A DNA stretch of 64,000 nt, taken from positions 1-64,000 of the forward strand of contig NZ_JYLI01000013.1 in assembly GCF_001439785.1 (NCBI RefSeq). Reading direction: 5' to 3'. This stretch comes from Pseudomonas poae (GTDB lineage: Bacteria; Pseudomonadota; Gammaproteobacteria; Pseudomonadales; Pseudomonadaceae). Below, piece by piece: positions 36,058 to 44,466 of this stretch (position 1 is the stretch's first letter; each line of letters begins with the position of its first letter). The translations under genes and the position numbers were made by a program. Under the pieces are notes generated by a model that was given only the letters and a program-made list of their open reading frames with translations, ran no database searches and was not told the DNA's origin.

Positions 36058-38241
36058 CTAGAGCACCTTGTCCAGGGTAATCGGGAATTCCCGCACCCGT
36101 TTGCCGGTAGCGTGGTACACCGCATTCGCCACCGCCGCCGCCACGCCGACAATGCCGATCTCGCCCACGCCCTTGGAGCCCAGCGCGTTGACGATCTCGT
36201 CATGTTCTTCGACGAACACCACATCGATCTCGCCAATATCGGCGTTCACCGGGATGTGATATTCGGCCAGGCTGTGGTTCATGTAGCGGCCCAACTGATG
36301 ATCGACCTGGGTCTCTTCATGCAGCGCCATGCCGATGCCCCACACCACGCCGCCGAGGATCTGGCTGCGTGCCATTTTAGGGTTGACCACGCGCCCGGCG
36401 GCAATCGCGCTGACCACACGGCTGACCTTGATGGTGCCCAGGTCCTCATCCACGCGCACCTCGACGAACACCGCCGAGTGCGTGGCCGTGGCGTAACCTT
36501 CGCGTTTTTTGTCGGGCTCGCTGTCGACTTGTACTTCCAGCGCCTGTTCGCCGCTGTCCTTGACCAACTGCGCCAGGGACACGCGTTGTTCGCCGGCGTG
36601 CAGTTGGCCATCCTCGAAGCGCGCAGAATCCACGTCCTTGAACGCCGGATAAGTCTGTTGAGCGATTTTCAGCAACTTTGCATTTAGCGCTTCACACGCC
36701 TGCTGCACCGCCGTACCGACCGACGACACGGTAAACGAGCCGCCTTGCAACGGCGCGGTGGGCAGGGAGGAATCTCCCAGCAGAAAGCTGATATCGGTCA
36801 TTGCCACACCGCTGGCTTGCGCTGCGATCTGGGTCATCACGGTATAGGTGCCGGTGCCGATGTCGGTGGTGGCGCTGCTCACGGTCAGTTTGCCGTCCGC
36901 GTCCAATCGCGCCTTGGCGCTGGCCTTCATCTGCATGGCCTCCCACACGCCGCCAGCCATGCCCCAGCCGATCAACTGACGGCCGTCGCGCATGCTGCGC
37001 GGTTCCGGGTTGCGCTGGCTCCAGCCAAAACGCTCGGCGCCTTCGCTGTAGCACTCGCGCAGGGCTTTGCTGGACCATGGCTTGTCTTCGTTCTGGTTGC
37101 GCTCGGCGTAGTTGATCAGCCGCAGTTGCACCGGGTCGATGGCCAGGGCGCAGGCCAGTTCATCCATCGCACATTCCAGGCCGATCACACCGAGGGCAGC
37201 GCCGGGCGCGCGCATGTCCAGCGGGGTGTACACGTCCAGCGGCACCAGTTTGTAGGTCAGTTGAATGTTGTCGCAGTGGTAGAGCATGCCGCTCCACTCC
37301 ACCACGTGTTCGCTGAAGTCCTCGAAGCGCGAGGTCTGGCCAATCGCGGTGTGCCCCAGCGCCAGCAGGCGACCGTTGGCGGCCGCGCCCATCTGCAGGC
37401 GCTGCAAGGTACGCGGGCGGTAGCCGAAGGTGAACATCTGCTGGCGGGTGAGGGTCACGCGCACCGAGCGTTTGAGCGACAGCGAAGCCATCACCGCCAG
37501 TGGCAACTGGTACTGCGGACGCAGGCCGGAGCCGAACGCGCCGCCGACAAACGCGGCAAAAATGCGCACCTGGCTTTTATCCAGGCCGAACACGTCCTGC
37601 ACATAGGACTGGCAGTTTTGCGGGCCCTGGGTTTTGTCATGAATGTGCAAGGTGCCATCTGGCTGGTAAAGCACGGTGCTGGCGTGGGGCTCCATGGGAT
37701 TGTGGTGTTCGATCGGCGTGCTGTAGTGCAGGTCGAGGCTGATGGCCGCGCCGGACCATTCGGCCTGGAAGTTGCCGCGCGGCTTGGGCGGAGTCTGCGA
37801 CGAGGGGTGCGCGCTTTCCTGCTGCGCAACTAGGTCGGTGTCGAAGGCTTCGGTCTCGTACTCGATGTGCACTAGGGATCCGGCGTGACGCGCCAGCTCC
37901 AGGTTATCGGCAATGACCAGCGCCAGCGGCTGACCGCTGTACAACACGCGGTCGTTGTATAAAGGCCGGAAGGGCGAACCCTCGGCCGCATCAGCGTCGG
38001 CGAAGGCGTCATCGTAGCTGGCGATTTTCGGCCGGTTAAGGTGGTCGATCACCGCCACGACGCCCGGCAGCGCCAGCGCCCTGGAAGCGTTGATACGCAG
38101 CACACGGCCTTTGGCGATGTTGCTGGAGACCACGCTGCCGTGCAGCAGACCATCCTCGGGAAATTCACCGGCGTAGCGCGCTTGCCCGGTGACCTTGAGC
38201 AGACCGTCGACGCGGTCCAGGGGTTTGCCGATAGCACTCAT
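36058..38241 (-). CDS. molybdopterin-binding subunit of an aldehyde oxidoreductase (PaoC-like), 727 aa
   Basis: The large, Moco-binding subunit of a xanthine oxidase-family enzyme, closest in layout to E. coli PaoC (aromatic aldehyde oxidation). It begins IGKPLDRVDGLLKVTGQARYAGE, has the Moco motif GGAFGSGLRPQ, and the catalytic base is Glu694 in SKGVGEIGIVG (PaoC Glu692 from memory). It is last in a three-gene operon, overlapping the FAD subunit by 4 bases. No XdhC/PaoD-type maturation gene is adjacent; it would have to be supplied elsewhere. Substrate is inferred only. Confidence 0.9.
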   Translation of the reverse strand: MSAIGKPLDRVDGLLKVTGQARYAGEFPEDGLLHGSVVSSNIAKGRVLRINASRALALPGVVAVIDHLNRPKIASYDDAFADADAAEGSPFRPLYNDRVLYSGQPLALVIADNLELARHAGSLVHIEYETEAFDTDLVAQQESAHPSSQTPPKPRGNFQAEWSGAAISLDLHYSTPIEHHNPMEPHASTVLYQPDGTLHIHDKTQGPQNCQSYVQDVFGLDKSQVRIFAAFVGGAFGSGLRPQYQLPLAVMASLSLKRSVRVTLTRQQMFTFGYRPRTLQRLQMGAAANGRLLALGHTAIGQTSRFEDFSEHVVEWSGMLYHCDNIQLTYKLVPLDVYTPLDMRAPGAALGVIGLECAMDELACALAIDPVQLRLINYAERNQNEDKPWSSKALRECYSEGAERFGWSQRNPEPRSMRDGRQLIGWGMAGGVWEAMQMKASAKARLDADGKLTVSSATTDIGTGTYTVMTQIAAQASGVAMTDISFLLGDSSLPTAPLQGGSFTVSSVGTAVQQACEALNAKLLKIAQQTYPAFKDVDSARFEDGQLHAGEQRVSLAQLVKDSGEQALEVQVDSEPDKKREGYATATHSAVFVEVRVDEDLGTIKVSRVVSAIAAGRVVNPKMARSQILGGVVWGIGMALHEETQVDHQLGRYMNHSLAEYHIPVNADIGEIDVVFVEEHDEIVNALGSKGVGEIGIVGVAAAVANAVYHATGKRVREFPITLDKVL

Positions 38242-39227
38242 GGCTGTTCTCCTGCGACGGCGGCGTCGCTCAGGGCGCGGATAATTGCACGACGGGCCAG
38301 CTTGACCTTGAAGCCATTGTGTTCAAGCGGCTCGGCATCCTTGAGCAGCGCGTCGGCGGCGTTGCTGAAGGTTTCGCGGCTGACCGACTGGCCGATCAGG
38401 GCGCTTTCCACCGCGCGGTCACGCCAGGGTTTGTGGGCCACACCGCCGAGGGCCAGGCGCGCGTCAACAATGCGGTCGCCATCCAGCTCAAGGGCGGCCG
38501 CGACGGACACCAGGGCGAAGGCATAGGACGCGCGGTCACGGATTTTCAGGTAGTGGCTATGACGGGCCAGGTGATCGGCTGGCAGTTCGACAGCCGTGAT
38601 CAGCTCGTCGTCAGCCAATTGGTTGTCGCGCTGCGGGGCATCACCAGGCAGGCGGTGGAAATCGGCAAACTCGATGACCCGCGCACCGGCGCGCCCGTGC
38701 ACATGCACCCGCGCCTCCAGCGCCGCCAGGGCCACGCACATGTCGGAGGGATGGGTGGCGACGCATTGGTCGCTGGCGCCGAGGATCGCATGGATGCGGT
38801 TCAACCCCGTGCGCGCCGGGCAACCGCTGCCGGGTTCGCGCTTGTTGCACGGCACGGCGGCGTCGTAGAAGTAGTAGCAACGGGTGCGCTGCAACAGGTT
38901 GCCGCCGGTGCTGGCCATATTGCGCAGCTGCGGCGAGGCGCCGGCGAGAATGGCCTGGGACAGCAGCGGGTAGCGCTGCTCGATCAGCGGGTGCCAGGCC
39001 AGGTCGGCGTTGCTGACCAGCGCGCCGATACGCACGCCGCCGTCGGCGGTTTCTTCCACCTCGCGCAGCGGCAGACCGGTGATGTCGATCAGGTGCTCGG
39101 GACGGCTGATGTTCTCTTTCATCAAGTCCAGCAGGTTGGTGCCCCCGGCAATGAAGCGCGAGGCTGCACTGCTCAGGTGCACCGCTTCCTGCACGTCGGC
39201 AGGTTTGCTGTAGTGGAAGGGATTCAT
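38238..39227 (-). CDS. FAD-binding subunit of the aldehyde oxidoreductase (PaoB-like), 329 aa
   Basis: The flavin subunit that passes electrons from the iron-sulphur clusters to an acceptor. It has FAD motifs FIAGGTNLLDLMKE (27-40) and ASTGGNLLQRTRC. It also carries four cysteines (117, 127, 136 and 155) in RCYYFYDAAVPCNKREPGSG-type context, which in E. coli PaoB hold an extra [4Fe-4S] cluster not found in most xanthine-oxidase flavin subunits. ATG 39227 overlaps the upstream gene by 4 bases, and its stop overlaps the downstream start likewise. Confidence 0.9.
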   Translation of the reverse strand: MNPFHYSKPADVQEAVHLSSAASRFIAGGTNLLDLMKENISRPEHLIDITGLPLREVEETADGGVRIGALVSNADLAWHPLIEQRYPLLSQAILAGASPQLRNMASTGGNLLQRTRCYYFYDAAVPCNKREPGSGCPARTGLNRIHAILGASDQCVATHPSDMCVALAALEARVHVHGRAGARVIEFADFHRLPGDAPQRDNQLADDELITAVELPADHLARHSHYLKIRDRASYAFALVSVAAALELDGDRIVDARLALGGVAHKPWRDRAVESALIGQSVSRETFSNAADALLKDAEPLEHNGFKVKLARRAIIRALSDAAVAGEQP

Positions 39228-39748
39228 TGCTCACCTCCCCGCTGACGGCACGCGGGCAGCGCGTCTTCGATGGCATCGCGAATATTGCTGTAGGCGCCGC
39301 AACGACAGAGGTTGCCGCTCATCAGCTCCTGGATCTGTGCGCTGTCGTGGGCGCGGCCCTCGTTGACCAGGCCCACGGCGGAGCAGATCTGGCCGGGGGT
39401 ACAGTAGCCGCACTGGAAGGCGTCGTGCTTGATGAAGGCTTGCTGCATCGGGTGCAGTTGATCGCCGTCGGCCAGGCCTTCGATGGTGGTCAGCTCGGCG
39501 CCATCGCACATGATCGCCAGGGTCAGGCACGCGTTGACGCGCTTGCCGTCGCGCAACACGGTGCAGGCGCCGCACTGCCCGTGGTCGCAGCCTTTTTTGC
39601 TGCCGACCAGGTCCAGTTGTTCGCGCAGCAGGTCCAACAGGGTGGTCCAGGGCAACACGTTCAGTTGGCGTTCCTGACCGTTGAGGGTCAAGCGTATCGG
39701 GTGGGCGACGAACGGTTGGGCCGCCGCGCCATTGGGGGTCGCGCTCAT
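39224..39748 (-). CDS. (2Fe-2S) subunit of the aldehyde oxidoreductase (PaoA-like), 174 aa
   Basis: The small electron-transfer subunit with two [2Fe-2S] clusters: a plant-type set (KKGCDHGQCGACTVLRDGKR...C) and a C-terminal four-helix set (CGYCTPGQ ... NLCRCGAY). It starts MSATPNGAAAQPF at 39748, where GAGGTG precedes the ATG; the GTG six bases upstream is less likely. Unlike E. coli PaoA it has no twin-arginine signal, so this enzyme should be cytoplasmic. First gene of the operon. Confidence 0.92.
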   Translation of the reverse strand: MSATPNGAAAQPFVAHPIRLTLNGQERQLNVLPWTTLLDLLREQLDLVGSKKGCDHGQCGACTVLRDGKRVNACLTLAIMCDGAELTTIEGLADGDQLHPMQQAFIKHDAFQCGYCTPGQICSAVGLVNEGRAHDSAQIQELMSGNLCRCGAYSNIRDAIEDALPACRQRGGEQ

Positions 39749-39843
39749 AAACACCTCACGGGTTGGTGTACATCCGCGGCGTTAGGGAAATCGCCGTCTC
39801 AGGGGTACGACTTCCCGGGGGTATGAGCGTTCAAGCGGATTGA

Positions 39844-40290
39844 TCAGAGGATATTGAGTTGGGTCTGGAGCGTGTTGCGCGGCGGGTTGATCGAGGAGTT
39901 GCTGTATTCAAAGCCGCCGGGGCCCTCAACGTTCAGGTCGAACACATAGATGTAGCCCATCAGTTGGCCTGCGCCGTTGCACGCCTGGCTGATGTTGCCG
40001 ACCTGGCACACCGCCGTGCGCCGAGCATTGAGCACCGCGCCGTTGAAGCGGCCGACCGGATTGTTGCCCAGGCCCACTTCCATCACCGAGACCTGGGTGG
40101 GCCCACGGTGCGTGCACATCTGGGTGGTGGTCACGCGGTCCGGGATGCTCTCGGTGCAGCGCGCCGACTCGACCTTGAACACACGCACCTCGCTCAAGGC
40201 CGGTGCAGCAGCGCCCCACGCCGGTGCTGCGCCGAGCCACAGGCCAATAAAGGGGAACAGCGCTAGACTCCACGCGTTGGCTTTTTTCAT
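39844..40290 (-). CDS. secreted DUF4879-type protein, 148 aa
   Basis: A small exported protein. A signal peptide (MKKANAWSLALFPFIGLWLG, ending about GAAPAWG) precedes a compact domain with four cysteines (in RCTES, MCTHRG, VCQVG and ACNGAG) likely to form two disulphides. The pattern SVMEVGLGNNPVGRFNGAVL and the end YIYVFDLNVEG resemble DUF4879/YolA-type proteins, whose function is unknown; this family name is from memory. The start at 40290 is chosen for the signal peptide. It stands alone between the aldehyde oxidoreductase operon and the divergent purine permease. Confidence 0.72.
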   Translation of the reverse strand: MKKANAWSLALFPFIGLWLGAAPAWGAAAPALSEVRVFKVESARCTESIPDRVTTTQMCTHRGPTQVSVMEVGLGNNPVGRFNGAVLNARRTAVCQVGNISQACNGAGQLMGYIYVFDLNVEGPGGFEYSNSSINPPRNTLQTQLNIL

Positions 40291-40361
40291 GCTGTCGACC
40301 ACCCGGTATCTGACGTCGCCGCAGTATGCCTCAAGGCCACGCGCCACACAGCCTCGGCTGC

Positions 40362-40370
40362 TGGTATGAT
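40362..40370 (+). promoter_or_regulatory. extended -10 promoter for the purine permease gene
   Basis: TGGTATGAT fits an extended -10 element (TGn then TATGAT) and would start RNA near 40377, leaving a leader of about 100 bases. The leader can form small hairpins TTGAC/GTCAA (40426-40441) and GACGC/GCGTC (40450-40465) before the SD. No known purine riboswitch pattern is recognisable. Confidence 0.5.
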
Positions 40371-40478
40371 GCGCCGCTTTTTCCGATCCTCTCTGAAACC
40401 ACAGGCGCTTGGCGCAGTTTGTGCTTTGACTTAGAGGTCAACAAATAACGACGCAAGATAGCGTCACAGGGAGCCGGC

Positions 40479-41774
40479 ATGCTGGAAAAGCTGTTTCAAC
40501 TCAAAGCCCACAACACCAACGTGCGCACCGAGATTCTTGCGGGTATCACCACGTTCCTGGCGATGGCCTACATTCTGTTCGTGAACCCGAGCATTCTGGG
40601 CGAGACCGGCATGGACAAGGGTGCGGTGTTCGTCGCCACCTGCCTGGCCGCTGCCATCGGTTCGACCGTGATGGGCCTGATCGCCAACTACCCGATTGCG
40701 CTGGCGCCGGGCATGGGCCTGAACGCCTTCTTCACCTACACCGTCGTCCTGCACATGGGCCACACCTGGCAGGTGGCGCTGGGTGCGGTCTTCATCTCGG
40801 CGGTGCTGTTCTTCCTGCTGTCGATCTTCCGTATCCGTGAGTGGATCATCAACAGCATCCCCCTGCCGCTGCGCTCGGCGATTGCCGCTGGTATCGGTCT
40901 ATTCCTCGCGCTGATCGCCCTGCATAACGCCGGTATCGTGGTCGCCAACCCGGCCACCCTGATTGGCATGGGCGACCTCAAGCAACCGGCGCCCATCCTC
41001 GCCACCCTGGGTTTCGTGCTGATCGTGGCGCTGGAAGCCCTGGCCGTGCGCGGCGCGGTCCTGATCGGCATTCTGGCGGTGACCATCGTATCGATCCTGC
41101 TCGGCATTACTCCGTTTGGCGGCGTGACCTCGATGCCGCCGTCCCTGGCCCCGACCTTCCTGCAACTGGACATCAAGGGCGCGCTGGACATCGGCCTGGT
41201 CAGCGTGATCTTCGCCTTCCTGTTCGTCGACCTGTTCGACAACTCCGGCACCCTGATCGGCGTCGCCAAGCGCGCCGGCCTGATGAGCAAGGACGGCCAC
41301 ATGCCGAAAATGGGCCGTGCGCTGATCGCCGACAGCACCGCCGCCATGGCCGGTTCCCTGCTGGGCACCTCGACCACCACCAGCTATATCGAATCCGCCG
41401 CGGGCGTGAGCGCCGGTGGCCGTACCGGCCTGACCGCCATCGTGGTCGCCATTCTGTTCCTGCTGGCGCTGTTCTTCTCGCCACTGGCCGCCAGCGTACC
41501 CGCCTTCGCCACCGCGCCGGCGCTGCTGTTCGTGGCGGTGCTGATGACCCAGGGCCTGGCCGAAATCGACTGGGATGACATTACCGTGGCAGCGCCGGTG
41601 GTGATCACCGCCCTGGCGATGCCCTTCACTTACTCCATCGCCAACGGCATCGCCTTCGGTTTCATCGCCTGGACCGCCATCAAGCTGCTTTCGGGCCGCT
41701 ACCGTGAGCTGAACCCGGCGCTGGTGATTCTGTCGATTCTGTTTGTGATCAAGCTGGGCTGGTTCAACGCATGA
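40479..41774 (+). CDS. NCS2-family adenine/guanine/hypoxanthine permease (AzgA type), 431 aa
   Basis: An inner-membrane proton-coupled purine importer of the AzgA branch. It has about 12-14 helices, the N-terminal VRTEILAGITTFLAMAYILF, the motif APGMGLNAFFTYTVV and the later FVDLFDNSGTLIGVAKRAGL and STTTSYIESAAGVSAGGRTG signatures. Length is standard. It overlaps trmA by 4 bases (ATGA), so the two are translationally coupled, linking purine salvage with tRNA modification in one transcript. Confidence 0.93.
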   Translation: MLEKLFQLKAHNTNVRTEILAGITTFLAMAYILFVNPSILGETGMDKGAVFVATCLAAAIGSTVMGLIANYPIALAPGMGLNAFFTYTVVLHMGHTWQVALGAVFISAVLFFLLSIFRIREWIINSIPLPLRSAIAAGIGLFLALIALHNAGIVVANPATLIGMGDLKQPAPILATLGFVLIVALEALAVRGAVLIGILAVTIVSILLGITPFGGVTSMPPSLAPTFLQLDIKGALDIGLVSVIFAFLFVDLFDNSGTLIGVAKRAGLMSKDGHMPKMGRALIADSTAAMAGSLLGTSTTTSYIESAAGVSAGGRTGLTAIVVAILFLLALFFSPLAASVPAFATAPALLFVAVLMTQGLAEIDWDDITVAAPVVITALAMPFTYSIANGIAFGFIAWTAIKLLSGRYRELNPALVILSILFVIKLGWFNA

Positions 41775-42850
41775 CTTTTGACGCCGCACGCTACACCGCG
41801 CAATTGCAGGACAAGGTCACGCGCCTGCGTGACCTGCTGGCACCGTTCGATGCGCCCGAGCCGCAGGTCTTCGACTCGCCGTTGCAGCACTTTCGCCTGC
41901 GCGCCGAATTCCGCCTGTGGCGCGAAGAGGGCGAGCGTCATTACGCGATGTTCTCCCAGGACGACAAGCGCACGCCGATCCTGATCGAAGACTTCCCGAT
42001 TGCCAGCCAGCGCATCAACCAGCTGATGCCGCAGCTCAAGGCCGCCTGGCAAGCCAGCGCCGCCCTGAGTCACAAGCTGTTCCAGGTGGAGTTCCTTACC
42101 ACCCTGGCCGGCGATGCGATGATCACCCTGTGCTACCACCGCCCGCTGGACGAGCACTGGCACACGGCGGCGAATAAACTGGCGGATGATCTGGGCGTGA
42201 GCATCATCGGCCGCTCCAAGGGCAAGCGCGACGTGATCGGCCACGACTACGTGGTGGAAAAACTCGACGTCGGCGGGCGCACCTTCAGCTACCGCCAACC
42301 CGAAGGCGCCTTCACCCAGCCCAACGGCACGGTGAACCAGAAGATGCTCAACTGGGCGTTCGAGGCGCTGGGCGAGCGCCCGGATGATTTGCTGGAGCTG
42401 TACTGCGGCAACGGCAACTTCACCCTGCCCCTGGCCACGCGCGTGCGCAAGGTATTGGCGACCGAAATCAGCAAGACCTCGGTCAACGCGGCGCTGAGCA
42501 ATCTCGATGAAAACGCGGTGAATAACGTCACCCTGGTGCGCCTCTCCGCCGAAGAACTCACCCAGGCGCTGAACGAAGTACGTCCGTTCCGTCGCCTGCA
42601 TGGCGTCGACCTGAAAAGCTACGAATTCGGCAGCGTATTCGTCGACCCACCGCGCGCCGGCATGGACCCGGACACCTGCGAGCTGACCCGACGCTTCGAC
42701 AACATCCTGTACATCTCCTGCAATCCCGAGACGCTGGCGGCGAACATTGCGCAACTGCATGACACCCACCGCATCACCCGGTGTGCCCTGTTTGACCAGT
42801 TCCCGTGGACGCATCACATGGAGTCAGGCGTGTTGCTGAGCCGTCGTTGA
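41771..42850 (+). CDS. trmA: tRNA (uracil54-C5)-methyltransferase TrmA, 359 aa
   Basis: Makes ribothymidine at position 54 of the T loop of nearly all tRNAs, using SAM. The nucleophile is Cys317 in LYISCNPET and the general base Glu351 in MESGVLL, matching E. coli Cys324/Glu358. The SAM motif is LELYCGNGNFTLPLA and the VDPPRAG motif is present. It lacks the iron-sulphur cysteines of RlmD. Start ATG overlaps the permease stop. Confidence 0.96.
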   Translation: MTFDAARYTAQLQDKVTRLRDLLAPFDAPEPQVFDSPLQHFRLRAEFRLWREEGERHYAMFSQDDKRTPILIEDFPIASQRINQLMPQLKAAWQASAALSHKLFQVEFLTTLAGDAMITLCYHRPLDEHWHTAANKLADDLGVSIIGRSKGKRDVIGHDYVVEKLDVGGRTFSYRQPEGAFTQPNGTVNQKMLNWAFEALGERPDDLLELYCGNGNFTLPLATRVRKVLATEISKTSVNAALSNLDENAVNNVTLVRLSAEELTQALNEVRPFRRLHGVDLKSYEFGSVFVDPPRAGMDPDTCELTRRFDNILYISCNPETLAANIAQLHDTHRITRCALFDQFPWTHHMESGVLLSRR

Positions 42851-42867
42851 TCCAGCCCTGTGCAGCG

Positions 42868-43332
42868 TCAAGCGTCGGTGGAATCACCGGTGTCCGGCGC
42901 TTTTTTGGGTGGCCGGCCACCTTTCTTGCCATTGGCACGGGCGGCGGCGGATTTGGCCGCGCTGCTCTTGCGACCGTTGCGTGACGCCACCAGGCTCGTC
43001 GCCAGATCCATCAGCGGCTGGCTTGTGGCGATCAGGCCGGTGATCGAGACGTCGAGGTCCTGAGGCTCGCAGCACAGTGCCTTGCCGCCAAAGCCGAGTT
43101 CCAACTGCTGGAAATCCTCCTGGGAAAACCCTTCGAACTCCGCAAGACCGGCTACAGGCAGCACGACACGGCTGCCGTCGCTGAAGCCGATGGAGAGGCA
43201 GCCGTCTTCATAGCGCACATTGCTCGCAGTAGCGTATAGACGCTTGAGCTTGCGCCCCCGTGCTATTGCCTTGTCGATATCCGCATCAGTAAGAGGTACA
43301 TAAGGTGTGACTTTGGCCTTCACGATTTTCAT
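42868..43332 (-). CDS. DUF2442 protein with basic C-terminal tail, 154 aa
   Basis: A small protein of the DUF2442 family (core about residues 28-85, ending FEGFSQEDFQQLEL). The C-terminal 35 residues are Lys/Arg/Ala/Gly-rich with ARANGKKGGRPPKKAP, an AT-hook-like DNA-binding tail. It overlaps the upstream DUF4160 gene by 4 bases. DUF4160 and DUF2442 genes are often paired and have been suggested as toxin-antitoxin-like; with the basic tail this would be the DNA-binding partner. Function is not established. Confidence 0.82.
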   Translation of the reverse strand: MKIVKAKVTPYVPLTDADIDKAIARGRKLKRLYATASNVRYEDGCLSIGFSDGSRVVLPVAGLAEFEGFSQEDFQQLELGFGGKALCCEPQDLDVSITGLIATSQPLMDLATSLVASRNGRKSSAAKSAAARANGKKGGRPPKKAPDTGDSTDA

Positions 43333-43757
43333 AAATCAATCCCCACGCAATTGGGTGCTCTTACCAGATTCAAAATTGTTCGTTGCGCCACAACGTCGTG
43401 CCAGGCACTTGCGATGACATGGACACCGCGTCGAATGACCAACCCTGGAACCAGTTCACTCGCGTCCAAATCCCAGGAATGGTTCTCCAGGCAAACCGTT
43501 TGCAGTTTTTCCCACCAAATCCTGCGCGCACGAGCCAGGTAGTGCCGCTGCGTTATTGCCTTGCCTATTTCATTCAGAAGCGCTTTGGGGGGCCGTCTGC
43601 GTTCGGGGTCCACGTCCCATAGCTCCACATCTGCGTTCAGAAAGCTGAAGCGAAAGCGCGCATCCCACTCCTTGCCCCTGACGTGCACATGCGGCGGGCA
43701 GTGCTCATCCCTGATAAACACCGAAATCACATATCCCTTGTAAGCGCCTACTCGCAT
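43329..43757 (-). CDS. DUF4160 protein, 142 aa
   Basis: A DUF4160 family protein: the start MRVGAYKGYVISVFIRDEHC followed by PPHVHVRGKEWDARF is the family's hallmark (the His-x-His-Val region). The second half (residues about 85-142) holds a less common extension, QTVCLENHSWDLDASELVPG onward. It lies first in the pair with DUF2442, with 4-base overlap. Its small size and tight coupling suggest a two-protein module, toxin-antitoxin-like by analogy only. No operator could be assigned in the AT-richer upstream DNA. Confidence 0.8.
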   Translation of the reverse strand: MRVGAYKGYVISVFIRDEHCPPHVHVRGKEWDARFRFSFLNADVELWDVDPERRRPPKALLNEIGKAITQRHYLARARRIWWEKLQTVCLENHSWDLDASELVPGLVIRRGVHVIASAWHDVVAQRTILNLVRAPNCVGIDL

Positions 43758-43923
43758 CGTAACCCATCCGTTAGGTTATTTTCCGTCAGGTTACATTTCT
43801 TCTTTGCCAACCCGACAACCGGCTCGTTAATCCCAGAGCTGCTTCACAGATTAGTAATGCCGGCCAATTCGTCGAATGCGGCGTTGTTACCGCACATTCC
43901 AACGTCTGAAAACACGATTAACC

Positions 43924-43938
43924 GTTCGATAATCGAAC
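43924..43938. promoter_or_regulatory. PcaR-like palindrome upstream of aroQ
   Basis: GTTCGATAATCGAAC is a palindrome with a single central base. It differs at one position from the PcaR operator GTTCGATAATCGCAC as I remember it from P. putida. It lies about 80 bases before the aroQ start. A matching 15-mer lies upstream of the MFS gene of the same pathway at 48353. Confidence 0.65.
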
Positions 43939-44019
43939 ACAGCCAGCGCCATCCATTGACCAAACTAACCAACCAGTACATTTTATCTCCACACCAATAA
44001 GAACTGTGGAGATCCCCCA

Positions 44020-44466
44020 ATGCCGCCCATCGTGCTGGTGCTCAACGGCCCCAATCTCAATCTGCTCGGCACCCGCGAGCCCGCCACTTATGGCCATGAA
44101 ACCCTGGCCGATGTCGCCGCTCTGTGCGGGCGTAGCGCCGAACAGCTCGGGCTGAAAGTCGAGTTCCGCCAGACCAATCACGAAGGCGAACTGCTCGATT
44201 GGATTCACGGCGCCCGCGCACGCTGCGCCGGCATCGTGATCAACCCCGCCGCCTGGACCCACACCTCGGTCGCCCTCCGTGATGCGCTGGTGGCCAGCGA
44301 AGTGCCCGTGATCGAAGTGCATCTCTCCAACGTGCATGCGCGCGAAGCCTTTCGTCATCACTCGTTCGTCTCTCCGGTCGCCAAGGCGGTGCTGGCCGGT
44401 TTTGGCAGCCATGGTTATCACCTGGCCCTGGAGCATTTCAGTCATACGCTCAAAGGATGCGCCTGA
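44020..44466 (+). CDS. aroQ: type II 3-dehydroquinate dehydratase, 148 aa
   Basis: Converts 3-dehydroquinate to 3-dehydroshikimate. Type II features are clear: the start MPPIVLVLNGPNLNLLGTRE, catalytic Tyr24 on the mobile loop, INPAAWTHTS (74-83) and His101 in IEVHLSN. Length is typical. Coupling to a shikimate dehydrogenase-like gene and proximity to quiC point to a catabolic role (quinate breakdown) in addition to any biosynthetic copy elsewhere; this matches PA0245 (aroQ2) from memory. It overlaps the next gene by one base. Confidence 0.94.
   Translation: MPPIVLVLNGPNLNLLGTREPATYGHETLADVAALCGRSAEQLGLKVEFRQTNHEGELLDWIHGARARCAGIVINPAAWTHTSVALRDALVASEVPVIEVHLSNVHAREAFRHHSFVSPVAKAVLAGFGSHGYHLALEHFSHTLKGCA

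Noticed and set aside
40371..40478. Possible purine riboswitch before the NCS2 permease
   Set aside because: The conserved loop and junction bases of the purine riboswitch are not present; only short generic hairpins are seen.
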